NCBI RefSeq assembly: GCF_009676705.1
Contig: NZ_CP046046.1
Span: forward strand, 1,550,001 to 1,614,000
From: Spiribacter sp. 2438
GTDB taxonomy: Bacteria; Pseudomonadota; Gammaproteobacteria; Nitrococcales; Nitrococcaceae
Length of the DNA stretch: 64,000 nt
Direction of reading: 5' to 3'
Numbering within the stretch: the first letter of the stretch is position 1; the number at the start of each line of letters is the position of its first letter. Both the position numbers and the translations under genes were made by a program. The notes under the pieces are model-generated. The model was not told the DNA's origin and did not search any database. It saw nothing but the letters and a program-made list of their open reading frames with translations. This document shows, piece after piece, positions 31,355-39,598 of this stretch.

Positions 31355-32368
31355 ATGAGGTATCGTGCGCCTTTCAGCTCGCCCGCCGGGACCGCGCGCA
31401 TGGATACGTTGCTGCTCCTGCTGTTTCTGATCGCCGGCTTCGGCATCCTCGCCTGGAGCGCGGACATTTTCGTTGCGGGTGCCTCCTCAATGGCGCTCAG
31501 ACTGGGCACCTCCAGAATGCTCATCGGTCTGCTGGTGATCGGCATCGGCACCTCACTGCCAGAGATGCTGGTTTCCGCCGCGGCAGCCGTGGACGGCATG
31601 CCCGATCTGGTCGTCGGCAACGCCCTGGGTTCGAACATCGCCAATATCGGCCTGATCGTGGGCGTCACGGCGCTCATCGCCCCCATTAACCTGGGCGAGC
31701 GCGTGCCCCATCGCGACTTCACCCTGTTGCTACTGGTGGTGGCAGCCACCGCCGTGCTGCTGGCAGATCTCCGCCTCACCCGGCTGGACGGCATCATGCT
31801 TCTGCTGGCGATGGCCGCGGTGCTGGTCTGGATGGCCTGGCAAGCCCGACGCAGCGACGACGCCGAGCTCGCCCGGACCGTCAGGGACGTGTCCCCCGAG
31901 GTCATGACCCCACGCAGAATCCTCCTGTCGCTATTGCTGGGCATGATCCTCCTGCTGGCCAGCTCCCGGTTGCTGGTCTGGAGCGCCAGCGAGCTGGCCA
32001 GGGCGATCGGGGTGAGCGAACTGGTGATCGGCCTCAGCATTGTGGCGCTGGGCACCAGCCTGCCAGAGCTGGCCGCTGGCGCGGCCTCGGCCCGCCGCGG
32101 CGAGCACGGCCTCATTGCGGGCAACATCATCGGCTCGTCGGTGTTTAACCTGTTGGCCGTGCTCGGTATCGCTGCCGTCATCGCGCCGTTTGCGCTGGAA
32201 GGCTCCAGCCTGATCCGCGATTACGGCATGATGACGCTGTTCATTCTGGCCTTCGTCGCCATCGGCCTGGGCATTGGCCGTCGCGGGCTGTACGGGCGTT
32301 CAGCAGGCTTCATACTGCTGAGCGGTTATATTCTTTACCAGACGAGTCTCTACCTGACCGGACCATAG
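31355..32368 (+). CDS. yrbG: YrbG-type calcium/sodium:proton antiporter (CaCA family)
   Basis: An inner-membrane cation/Ca2+ exchanger of about ten helices arranged as two inverted alpha repeats: GIGTSLPEMLVS with GSNIANIG in the first half, ALGTSLPELAAG with GNIIGSSVFNL in the second. The ATG at 31355 has GAGGGG just upstream and gives 337 residues. The ATG at 31400 (MDTLLLLLF) would start directly at the first helix, as in E. coli YrbG, and cannot be excluded. Ion specificity cannot be read from sequence. Confidence 0.88.
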   Translation: MRYRAPFSSPAGTARMDTLLLLLFLIAGFGILAWSADIFVAGASSMALRLGTSRMLIGLLVIGIGTSLPEMLVSAAAAVDGMPDLVVGNALGSNIANIGLIVGVTALIAPINLGERVPHRDFTLLLLVVAATAVLLADLRLTRLDGIMLLLAMAAVLVWMAWQARRSDDAELARTVRDVSPEVMTPRRILLSLLLGMILLLASSRLLVWSASELARAIGVSELVIGLSIVALGTSLPELAAGAASARRGEHGLIAGNIIGSSVFNLLAVLGIAAVIAPFALEGSSLIRDYGMMTLFILAFVAIGLGIGRRGLYGRSAGFILLSGYILYQTSLYLTGP

Positions 32369-32393
32369 GACGCGGATTGACCGACAGAGCCCA

Positions 32394-33368
32394 ATGACCA
32401 TGCCAGACAAATTCTGCGAGCTCGGCCGGGCTGTCCTCGAGACGGAAGCCACGGCCATCAGCAACCTGATCCCTCGCCTGGGGGAGTCATTCAGCGATGC
32501 CTGCCGCCTGATCCTGGACTGCCAGGGGCGGGTGGTGGTGACGGGAATGGGGAAATCCGGACATGTGGCCGGAAAACTGGCCGCCACCCTGGCCAGCACT
32601 GGCACCCCGGCCTTCTTCGTTCACCCGGGAGAAGCAAGTCATGGTGATCTTGGAATGATCACGCCCGGCGACGTGGTGGTGGCCCTCTCCAACTCCGGCG
32701 AGACCGACGAGATCAATCAGTTGATTCCACTGATCAAGCGCCGCGGCATCGGCCTTGTGGCAATCACTGGCCAGACGCGCTCGACGCTGGCCACCGCCGC
32801 CAGCGTCCATCTGGATGTGGCGGTTGAGCGGGAAGCCTGTCCGCTGGGCCTCGCGCCTACCGCCAGCACCACTGCCAGTCTCGCCATGGGTGATGCGCTG
32901 GCGATCGCCCTGCTCGAAGCCCGTGGCTTCACCGCCGACGATTTTGCACTGTCCCACCCGGGCGGCCGGCTGGGCCGACGACTCCTGCTGCACGTGGCCG
33001 ATTTAATGCACACCGGCGAGGCTGTGCCGCGAGTCGGGGCGCAGACCTCCCTGAAAGAGGCTCTGCTTGAAATCACCCGCCGGGGCCTCGGCATGACTGC
33101 GGTCATCGACGACAACGAACAGGTGGTGGGAATCTTTACCGATGGTGACCTGCGGCGGGCGCTGGATGCGGCGGTGGACCTGCAGACGGTGAGGGTCACC
33201 GAGGTCATGACCCCGGATCCACGGTTGATCGGCGAAACGGAGCTGGCCGCGGAGGCCGCGGCCCTCATGGAGCGGCACAGCATCAATGCCCTGCTGGTCA
33301 CCGACGGTGAAGGCCGCCTCTGCGGGGCACTGAACATGCACGACCTGCTGCGGGCCGGCGTGCTGTGA
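32394..33368 (+). CDS. kdsD: D-arabinose 5-phosphate isomerase KdsD
   Basis: KdsD makes arabinose 5-phosphate, the precursor of the LPS sugar Kdo. The 324-residue protein has an N-terminal SIS domain (VVVTGMGKSGHVAGK, FVHPGEASHGDLGM, ALSNSGETDE) and a C-terminal pair of CBS domains (DLMHTGEAVPRV; EVMTPDPRLI). Length fits the family (E. coli 328). It overlaps lptC by 4 bases, with no kdsC in between. Confidence 0.95.
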   Translation: MTMPDKFCELGRAVLETEATAISNLIPRLGESFSDACRLILDCQGRVVVTGMGKSGHVAGKLAATLASTGTPAFFVHPGEASHGDLGMITPGDVVVALSNSGETDEINQLIPLIKRRGIGLVAITGQTRSTLATAASVHLDVAVEREACPLGLAPTASTTASLAMGDALAIALLEARGFTADDFALSHPGGRLGRRLLLHVADLMHTGEAVPRVGAQTSLKEALLEITRRGLGMTAVIDDNEQVVGIFTDGDLRRALDAAVDLQTVRVTEVMTPDPRLIGETELAAEAAALMERHSINALLVTDGEGRLCGALNMHDLLRAGVL

Positions 33369-33934
33369 GAATCCCCGGCAACTGGCTTGGCGGGCTGGTC
33401 CTGGTGGCGTTGGCCCTCGGGTTGATCCTGTTCCGGGACATGCATCAGGACGATCAGCCACCGGCCGCTGAGGCCCCCATGGGGCCCGAGATCACCAGCC
33501 ACGCCCGGGGCATCACCATGACCAGCACCAACGAATCCGGCGGGGTGGCCTGGCGGATGTCCGCCGCCGAGGCCTGGTATTACGACGAACCGGATCTATG
33601 GGTGCTGGACCAGCCCCGCTGGCAGCTTTACGACGAACCGGACCCCCCCTGGGTCGGACGGGCCAGACGGGGCCGCGCCTGGGACGACACCAACCGGGCG
33701 GATCTGATTGACGATGTGGTGATGTGGCGGCGGACCGCCGAGGGACTGACCCGACTCGAGACGCCGTTCATGCATCTCCGACTGCCGGAACACTATGCCG
33801 AAACCGATGAGCCCGTTACGCTCATCGGGCCTGATTATCAGGTGGATTCGATCGGGGCGAATGCCTGGCTCCGTGAAGATCGGATCGAACTGCTTGAGGA
33901 TGCCCGGGGGCGATATGCGCTGGATGATAGCTAA
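33365..33934 (+). CDS. lptC: LPS export system protein LptC
   Basis: LptC is a bitopic inner-membrane protein that passes LPS from LptBFG to LptA. The 189-residue product starts with GTG at 33365, overlapping the kdsD stop as GTGA, and has a membrane segment at about 8-24 followed by a periplasmic beta-jellyroll with GITMTSTNESGGVAWRM. Sequence similarity in this family is low; position just before lptA and topology support the call. Confidence 0.9.
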   Translation: MRIPGNWLGGLVLVALALGLILFRDMHQDDQPPAAEAPMGPEITSHARGITMTSTNESGGVAWRMSAAEAWYYDEPDLWVLDQPRWQLYDEPDPPWVGRARRGRAWDDTNRADLIDDVVMWRRTAEGLTRLETPFMHLRLPEHYAETDEPVTLIGPDYQVDSIGANAWLREDRIELLEDARGRYALDDS

Positions 33935-34421
33935 GAACCTCATGACCGCGGTCCTGCTGATCAGCCTGGCCCCTGTCGCGATTGCCACCGAAAACGACGT
34001 CGTCAACCTGACGGCGGATCGGGCCGAGGTAAGGGACCTGGAGGGCATCAGCATCTATCGCGGCAATGTGGTGCTCACCCGGGGAGACATGCGAATCACC
34101 GGCGACCTGATGCACGTGTACTCGGATGAGCAACGCCGGCTGGATCGGGTGGAGGTGGATGGCACGCCCGCAACCTGGCGGCAGCGGATCCCCGACGCGT
34201 TGCCTCGGGAAGCCGAGGCGCCGAGGATGGAGTATTACGCCACCGGCCCGGAACGTCTCGTTCTCAAGGATGGCGGCCGCCTCTGGCAGGGTGATGACAC
34301 GGTCAGTGGCGAGATCATCACCCACTTTCCGGACGAGGCGCGAACCGTGGCCGAGGGCAGCGAGACCAACGACGACCGGGTCCGCGCCACCTTTTACCCG
34401 GACAACCCGGACGACGGATGA
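33915..34421 (+). CDS. lptA: LPS export periplasmic bridge protein LptA
   Basis: LptA forms the periplasmic bridge along which LPS travels to the outer membrane. I use the ATG at 33915, inside the end of lptC, giving 168 residues with a signal peptide ending near APVAIA. Met44 and Met50 of the longer upstream frame (33924, 33942) are alternative starts. The OstA-type core [21 protein letters not shown] and [13 protein letters not shown] is clear. It overlaps lptB by 4 bases. Confidence 0.92.
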   Translation: MRWMIAKNLMTAVLLISLAPVAIATENDVVNLTADRAEVRDLEGISIYRGNVVLTRGDMRITGDLMHVYSDEQRRLDRVEVDGTPATWRQRIPDALPREAEAPRMEYYATGPERLVLKDGGRLWQGDDTVSGEIITHFPDEARTVAEGSETNDDRVRATFYPDNPDDG

Positions 34422-35152
34422 GCAGCACCAGTGAACTCCGCGCCGTTGGCCTGAAAAAGGTCTACCGAGGCCAGTCAGTGGTGGATGACGTCTCCCTGAC
34501 AGTGCGCAGCGGAGAAATTGTCGGGCTGCTCGGTCCCAATGGCGCTGGCAAAACCACCAGTTTCTACATGGTCGTGGGACTGGTTCCGGCGGATGGGGGT
34601 GAAATCCATCTGGACGGCGTCGATATCAGCCGGGAGCCCATGCATGCCCGGGCACAGCGGGGGATCGGCTACCTCCCACAGGAAGCCTCCGTGTTTCGGC
34701 GGATGTCAGTGATGGACAATCTGCTGGCGGTGCTGGAGACCCGCCGGGACCTGAGCGCAGCGCAGCGGCCATCGAGAGCACTGGATCTGCTGGAAGAGTT
34801 CGGGGTGGCCCATCTTGGCCAGCAGGCAGGAATCAGCCTCTCCGGCGGGGAGCGGCGCCGGGTTGAAATTGCCCGGGCACTGGCCGCTGAGCCCCGCTTT
34901 ATCCTGCTGGATGAACCGTTCGCCGGCGTTGACCCGATCTCCGTTGGCGAAATCAAGTCCATTGTCCGCCATCTTGCTGATCGCCAGATCGGGGTACTGA
35001 TTACCGATCACAATGTACGGGAGACGCTTGGCCTGGTGGATCGGGCCAGTATCCTCAACGCGGGACGAGTCATTGCCGAAGGTGATCCTGCGCAGGTCCT
35101 CGATGACCCTCAGGTAAGGTCCGTTTATCTCGGCGAGGACTTTCGCTTGTAG
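34418..35152 (+). CDS. lptB: LPS export ABC transporter ATP-binding protein LptB
   Basis: LptB powers LPS extraction from the inner membrane. The 244-residue ATPase carries Walker A GPNGAGKT (39-46), the Q-loop region [15 protein letters not shown], signature LSGGERRR and Walker [12 protein letters not shown], all typical of LptB. It follows lptA directly and precedes rpoN, the conserved lptB-rpoN-hpf-ptsN order. Confidence 0.97.
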   Translation: MSSTSELRAVGLKKVYRGQSVVDDVSLTVRSGEIVGLLGPNGAGKTTSFYMVVGLVPADGGEIHLDGVDISREPMHARAQRGIGYLPQEASVFRRMSVMDNLLAVLETRRDLSAAQRPSRALDLLEEFGVAHLGQQAGISLSGGERRRVEIARALAAEPRFILLDEPFAGVDPISVGEIKSIVRHLADRQIGVLITDHNVRETLGLVDRASILNAGRVIAEGDPAQVLDDPQVRSVYLGEDFRL

Positions 35153-35217
35153 AGCGCCGTGTTGACTGGCGGCCTGCGTGCGGACGGAGTTATTCTGATC
35201 AACCCGATTCAACGTGG

Positions 35218-36699
35218 ATGGCGATGAAGCAGACCCTTCAGCTCCGGCTCGGCCAGCAGCTGGCGATGACCCCACAGCTGCAGCAGGCGATTCGGCTGCT
35301 GCAGCTGCCGGCTGCAGAACTCAACCTCGAAATCCGCGAGGCGCTGGAATCCAACCTGATGCTGGAGGTGGACGAAGAGATCGAGTCCCTCGATGACCCG
35401 CTGGTCGAGACCGACGGTCCGGTCATCGCAGAGCCGGCGGTGCCCGGAGATCCATCCGAGTCGGTGCTCGGCTCGGACTCTGCCGATGCCAGCCGTCTGG
35501 GTGAATCCCTCCCGGGGGATGAGCGCTGGGAAGAAGCGACGGGGAGCACGGCGCTCAGCGCGCCGGACCCCGACAACAACCCCGATACCCTGGAAAACAC
35601 CGGAACTTCCGAAACCAGCCTGCAGGACCACCTGCAGTGGCAGATTGAATTATCTTCGCTGGATGAACGGGATCGGCGGATCGCCGACGTGGTGATCGAC
35701 TCCATCGGGCGGGACGGCCACCTGCTGGAAGCGCCGGAGGCCCTGATTGCGGCCATGCCGGCCGCACTGGCGGTGGAAGAGGACGATCTTCGGGCGGTGC
35801 TCACCTATGTTCAGCACCTTGATCCGGTGGGGGTGGGCGCTGTGGACGCCCGCCAGGCGCTGGACATCCAGCTCCTTGCCCTGCCCTCGGATACTCCCGG
35901 CCGGGAACTGGCCCGACTGCTGGTCGCCAACCACCTCGAACTGCTTGGCCGCGGTGAACACGCCCGGCTGCGGCGCCAGATCGGTGTCAGCCAGGATGAT
36001 CTGGAAACCGCCCTGGCCCTGATTCAGAGCCAGGATCCTCATCCCGGATCCGGCTTCGATGAGACCCGTGTGGAGTACGTGATTCCCGACTGCACGGTTC
36101 AGCGCATCAGTGACCGCTGGGTGGTGGAGATCAATCCGGAAGCATCACCCAGACTGCGGGTCAATGACTACTACGCCAGCCTCATCCGACGGGGAGACAC
36201 CAGCGGCGATAACAGCCTGATGCGGCAGCACCTGCAGGAGGCGCGATGGTTGATCAAGAGCCTGCGCTCCCGGGACGAGACCCTGCAGAAGGTGGCCGAG
36301 TGCATTGTTGACCGCCAGCAGGCGTTCTTCGAGCACGGCGAGGAAGCGATGCAGCCGCTGGTCCTTCGCGAGGTGGCGGAAACCATCGACATGCACGAAA
36401 GCACGGTCTCCCGGATTACCAGCCAGAAATACATGCGTACGCCCCAGGGGACCCACGAGTTCAAGTATTTCTTCTCCAGCCATGTCACTACCACCGACGG
36501 CGGCGAGTGCTCCGCGACGGCGATCCGCGCCCGTATCCGCCGGCTGGTGGCGGCCGAGAACCCGCGGCGGCCGCTAAGCGATGCCGCGCTGGCATCGATT
36601 CTGGGCGACGAGGGCATTAATGTAGCCCGGCGAACGGTAGCCAAGTATCGTGAGGTCATGGGCATTCACTCTTCCACCGACCGCAAGCGGCTCGCCTGA
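35218..36699 (+). CDS. rpoN: RNA polymerase sigma-54 factor RpoN
   Basis: Sigma-54 directs transcription of nitrogen, motility and other genes and needs bacterial enhancer-binding proteins. The 493 residues show the glutamine/leucine-rich region I (LQLRLGQQLAMTPQLQQ), an acidic region II, the core-binding domain, and the C-terminal helix-turn-helix followed by the RpoN box ARRTVAKYRE. Length is close to E. coli (477). It starts 65 bases after lptB and is followed by hpf after 18 bases. Confidence 0.97.
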   Translation: MAMKQTLQLRLGQQLAMTPQLQQAIRLLQLPAAELNLEIREALESNLMLEVDEEIESLDDPLVETDGPVIAEPAVPGDPSESVLGSDSADASRLGESLPGDERWEEATGSTALSAPDPDNNPDTLENTGTSETSLQDHLQWQIELSSLDERDRRIADVVIDSIGRDGHLLEAPEALIAAMPAALAVEEDDLRAVLTYVQHLDPVGVGAVDARQALDIQLLALPSDTPGRELARLLVANHLELLGRGEHARLRRQIGVSQDDLETALALIQSQDPHPGSGFDETRVEYVIPDCTVQRISDRWVVEINPEASPRLRVNDYYASLIRRGDTSGDNSLMRQHLQEARWLIKSLRSRDETLQKVAECIVDRQQAFFEHGEEAMQPLVLREVAETIDMHESTVSRITSQKYMRTPQGTHEFKYFFSSHVTTTDGGECSATAIRARIRRLVAAENPRRPLSDAALASILGDEGINVARRTVAKYREVMGIHSSTDRKRLA

Positions 36700-36717
36700 G
36701 CACTCAAGGGAGGCACC

Positions 36718-37044
36718 ATGAAAGTTGATGTAACCGGTCACCATGTGGAGATCACGGACGCGCTTCGAGATTACGTGGAGGAGAAGTTCCAGCGTCTGAC
36801 GCGGCACTTCGACAATGTCGTGGACGCCCACGTGATTCTGACCGTGGAGAAAAAAACCCATCGCGCCGAGGCCACCCTCGCCGTGAGTGGTGCCCGGCTG
36901 TTTGCCGAGGCTTCCGAAGAGGCCATGTACGCCGCCATCGACAGACTCATCGACAAGTTGGATCGTCAGGTCATCAAGCACAAGGAAAAGCGCAGCGACC
37001 ATCATCAGGCGGAAGGCCGGGTCGGCCCCAGTCTGGAGTCGTGA
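36718..37044 (+). CDS. hpf: Ribosome hibernation promoting factor HPF (short form)
   Basis: HPF binds the 30S subunit and promotes inactive 100S ribosome dimers in stationary phase. The 108-residue product has the S30AE fold with VDVTGHHVEITDALRDYVEEK and FAEASEEAMYAAIDRLIDKL. It is the short form, lacking the C-terminal dimerisation domain of long HPF. A strong ribosome binding site (GGGAGG) precedes the ATG. Position between rpoN and ptsN is conserved. Confidence 0.95.
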   Translation: MKVDVTGHHVEITDALRDYVEEKFQRLTRHFDNVVDAHVILTVEKKTHRAEATLAVSGARLFAEASEEAMYAAIDRLIDKLDRQVIKHKEKRSDHHQAEGRVGPSLES

Positions 37045-37048
37045 GCTG

Positions 37049-37522
37049 ATGGAGATCGCCGATCTACTGAGCGAACAGCGGGTCCGATGCGGCGCCGCGG
37101 GCGTGAAGAGTAAGAAGCGTGCCCTGGAAGCACTGGCGCGGCAGCTGACCCCCGACGAGGATGCCGAGACAACCCGCCACGTATTCGAAGGCCTGACCCT
37201 GCGGGAGCGCCTCGGAAGCACGGGGCTGGGCCGTGGGGTGGCCCTGCCCCATAGCCGCAGCGCCGACATCGAGCAACCCCAGGCGGCGCTCATCAAGCTG
37301 GAGGAGCCCATCGACTTCGAGGCCGTCGACCAGCAACCGGTGGATCTGTTGTTTGCGTTGATCGTGCCCGAACACAGCAATGATCATCACCTGAGAATCC
37401 TCTCCCGGCTGGCGGAAATGTTTCGGGACGAAGGCCTGTGTGCCCGTCTCCGGGGCTGTCAGAGCGACGCCGACCTCTACCACACCATCGCCGGATGGCA
37501 GGCCGCTCCGGACCATTCATGA
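37049..37522 (+). CDS. ptsN: PTS-Ntr EIIA component PtsN
   Basis: EIIA-Ntr is the final acceptor of the nitrogen phosphotransferase relay and regulates potassium transport and other processes rather than sugar uptake. I use the ATG at 37049 just after hpf (157 residues; E. coli 163). The phosphorylated histidine is His68 in LGRGVALPHSR. The end overlaps hprK as ATGA. Confidence 0.94.
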   Translation: MEIADLLSEQRVRCGAAGVKSKKRALEALARQLTPDEDAETTRHVFEGLTLRERLGSTGLGRGVALPHSRSADIEQPQAALIKLEEPIDFEAVDQQPVDLLFALIVPEHSNDHHLRILSRLAEMFRDEGLCARLRGCQSDADLYHTIAGWQAAPDHS

Positions 37523-38037
37523 TCCGCATCACCGGTACGCTGGTCAGCATCCAGGGCCGGGGCGTGCTGCTCCGGGGCGCCGCCGGTTCGGGCAAAAGCG
37601 ACACGGCGCTGCAGCTCATCGAGCGGGGTCATCCGCTGGTGGCGGACGACGCGGTGGACCTGCAGCGACTGGACGGGCGGCTGACCGCCTGTGCCCCGGT
37701 CCTGGGCCGGGGGCTGCTTTTCATTCGGGGTATCGGTGTCGTGGACGTCGCTACCCGGTACGGCCAGACGGCGGTCCTGGCTTCAGCGCCACTGGATCTT
37801 CTGGTGGACCTGGAGCGCACCCGGAGCCCTGAATCGCTGGAGGGCAGCTGGACACAGGAGACATTGGCGGGGGTCAGTGTGCCGCGGCTCGCCATATGCC
37901 CCGGCCGGCCAGTGGCGTCCCTGATTGTCCTGGCCGCCCGGGAATGTCATCAGCCCGGTGCCGGCGGGCGGGCCATGGCCACCCGCCTCGAGACGGCCCT
38001 GATGAACACTCCAGCGGAGGCACCGCTTTGCGACTGA
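37519..38037 (+). CDS. hprK: HPr kinase/phosphorylase HprK, C-terminal-domain-only form
   Basis: HprK phosphorylates or dephosphorylates a serine of HPr. The 172-residue product, starting at the ATG at 37519 that overlaps ptsN, contains only the kinase domain with P-loop GAAGSGKS (20-27). The N-terminal domain of Gram-positive HprK (about 310 residues) is absent, as in many proteobacteria. The LADDAVDL-type segment after the P-loop fits the nucleotide site. It overlaps rapZ by 10 bases. Confidence 0.85.
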   Translation: MIRITGTLVSIQGRGVLLRGAAGSGKSDTALQLIERGHPLVADDAVDLQRLDGRLTACAPVLGRGLLFIRGIGVVDVATRYGQTAVLASAPLDLLVDLERTRSPESLEGSWTQETLAGVSVPRLAICPGRPVASLIVLAARECHQPGAGGRAMATRLETALMNTPAEAPLCD

Positions 38038-38876
38038 TTATCGTTAGTGGGCTCTCCGGCTCCGGAAAGAGTGTTGCCCTGGCGGCGCTGGAGGACTACG
38101 GGTTCAATTGCATCGACAACCTGCCAGTAGCGCTGCTGGACTCCCTTGGCGCTCATCTGGCATGGACCGGGACGGGAGTATCCCATGCGGTGGGCATCGA
38201 CGCTCGTAACCGACCCGCAGAGCTGGCCCGTTTCCCGTCAATCCGACGCGATCTGTCCCAGCGCGGCATTGAGGCGGAAATCGTCTTTCTGGACGCCGAT
38301 GATGCGACGCTTCTCAAGCGCTTCTCGGAAACCCGCCGCCGCCATCCACTGAGCAGCCCGGAAATGTCTCTGGCGGAGGCGATCCAGGATGAGCGGCAGC
38401 GACTCATGCCGCTGCACGAACGGGCGCATCTGACGGTGGACACCACCCATCTCACCCTGCATGAGCTTCGGGAAATCATTCGCGCGCGCCTGACGGATTC
38501 GCCCACCGGCCTCTCCATCCAGCTGGAATCCTTCGGCTATAAACATGGCACGCCGGCGGATGCCGACTTTGTCTTCGACAGTCGCTGCCTCCCCAACCCC
38601 CATTGGCAGCCCCACCTGCGGGCGCAGACGGGCCGGGACGAGGCGGTCAGGGCGTACCTGAGCGGATCACCCACCGTGGAGCGTTACCTCAATACCGTCA
38701 GGGCGTTCCTCGACGACTGGTTGCCGGTGTTCGAATCGGAAAACCGCAGCTACCTTACCGTGGCGGTGGGTTGCACCGGCGGCCAGCACCGGTCGGTCTT
38801 TCTGGTAGAGCAACTGGGTCAACACCTGCGGGAACACGACTACAGCGTGAACATCCGTCATCGGGAACTGCCATGA
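38028..38876 (+). CDS. rapZ: RNase adapter protein RapZ (YvcJ/YhbJ family)
   Basis: RapZ binds glucosamine-6-phosphate and, in enterobacteria, guides RNase E to the sRNA GlmZ. Start is TTG at 38028 with GGAGG seven bases upstream, giving 282 residues (E. coli 284). Walker A GLSGSGKS (8-15) is at the N-terminus, and the C-terminal domain has CTGGQHRSVFLVE. Whether GlmZ exists in this organism cannot be judged here. It overlaps the next gene by 4 bases. Confidence 0.94.
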   Translation: MRLIIVSGLSGSGKSVALAALEDYGFNCIDNLPVALLDSLGAHLAWTGTGVSHAVGIDARNRPAELARFPSIRRDLSQRGIEAEIVFLDADDATLLKRFSETRRRHPLSSPEMSLAEAIQDERQRLMPLHERAHLTVDTTHLTLHELREIIRARLTDSPTGLSIQLESFGYKHGTPADADFVFDSRCLPNPHWQPHLRAQTGRDEAVRAYLSGSPTVERYLNTVRAFLDDWLPVFESENRSYLTVAVGCTGGQHRSVFLVEQLGQHLREHDYSVNIRHRELP

Positions 38877-39262
38877 AAGCCGGCCTGCTCCTCATCACCC
38901 ATCCGGGGGTTGGTGAAGTCCTCAGGCAAAACGCCGAGGACATCCTCGGTCAGTCGCCCATGCCAGTGGGCACGCTGGCGCCGGCAGAGGGTGAGACCGT
39001 CAACGAAACCCGGGAGCGCGGTGAAGCGCTGGTGCATTCACTCGACGGCGGGGCCGGCATTCTCATCCTGACCGACGCCTACGGGGCCACCCCCAGCAAT
39101 CTGGCAGTGGCCCTGGGCGATGACCATGATTACCCGGTGGTCACCGGCGTCAACCTGCCGATGGTGCTGCGGGTAATGAATTACGCCCACCTGCCGGTGG
39201 AAGCGCTGGTGGAAAAAGCCCTGGCGGCTGCCCGCGACGGGATTCTGATTGCCAATGAATAA
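38873..39262 (+). CDS. PTS EIIA component, mannose (EIIA-Man) family
   Basis: A 129-residue stand-alone EIIA domain of the mannose/fructose family. The active-site histidine is His10 (LLLITHPGVGE), and DAYGATPSNLA is the conserved loop. No EIIB or EIIC permease components are nearby, so a regulatory role in the PTS-Ntr relay is more likely than sugar transport. The ATG at 38873 overlaps the rapZ stop, and the gene overlaps the HPr gene by 8 bases. Confidence 0.9.
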   Translation: MKAGLLLITHPGVGEVLRQNAEDILGQSPMPVGTLAPAEGETVNETRERGEALVHSLDGGAGILILTDAYGATPSNLAVALGDDHDYPVVTGVNLPMVLRVMNYAHLPVEALVEKALAAARDGILIANE

Positions 39263-39536
39263 TCCGCACGCGACGCGGGAGCTGGAAATCGTCAATCGTC
39301 TGGGGCTCCACGCCCGCGCCGCCGCCCGTTTCGTCGAAGTGGCCAGCGCCCATCAGGCGGAGATCCGGGTTCAGCTGGATCAGCGAACCGCCAACGGCAA
39401 GAGCATTATGGGGCTGATGATGCTGGCGGCATCACGGGGCTCGCGAATTACGGTCACTGCCACGGGTGCCGACGCCCGTCAGTCCGTTGAGGCCCTGGCC
39501 GAACTGGTCGCCCACCGTTTCGGGGAGCCCGACTGA
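39255..39536 (+). CDS. ptsH: HPr-like phosphocarrier protein (NPr/HPr)
   Basis: The phosphocarrier of the regulatory PTS. With the ATG at 39255 it has 93 residues. A TTG two codons upstream (39249) is an alternative. The phosphorylatable histidine is His19 (NRLGLHARAAA), and Ser50 (GKSIMG) lies 31 residues later, the same spacing as His15 and Ser46 in classical HPr. Retention of the serine fits the nearby hprK. It could equally be named NPr (ptsO). No enzyme I gene follows. Confidence 0.9.
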   Translation: MNNPHATRELEIVNRLGLHARAAARFVEVASAHQAEIRVQLDQRTANGKSIMGLMMLAASRGSRITVTATGADARQSVEALAELVAHRFGEPD

Positions 39537-39598
39537 ATCGACAGCGGATGGTGTTACCCTCTTGAGGGACGTCATAAGTCGCCAGTGATGGGACCGGA

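Noticed and set aside
35162-35190. TTGACT upstream of rpoN as a promoter
   Set aside because: No acceptable -10 lies 16 to 18 bases downstream; rpoN is probably expressed from the lpt operon or an unseen promoter.
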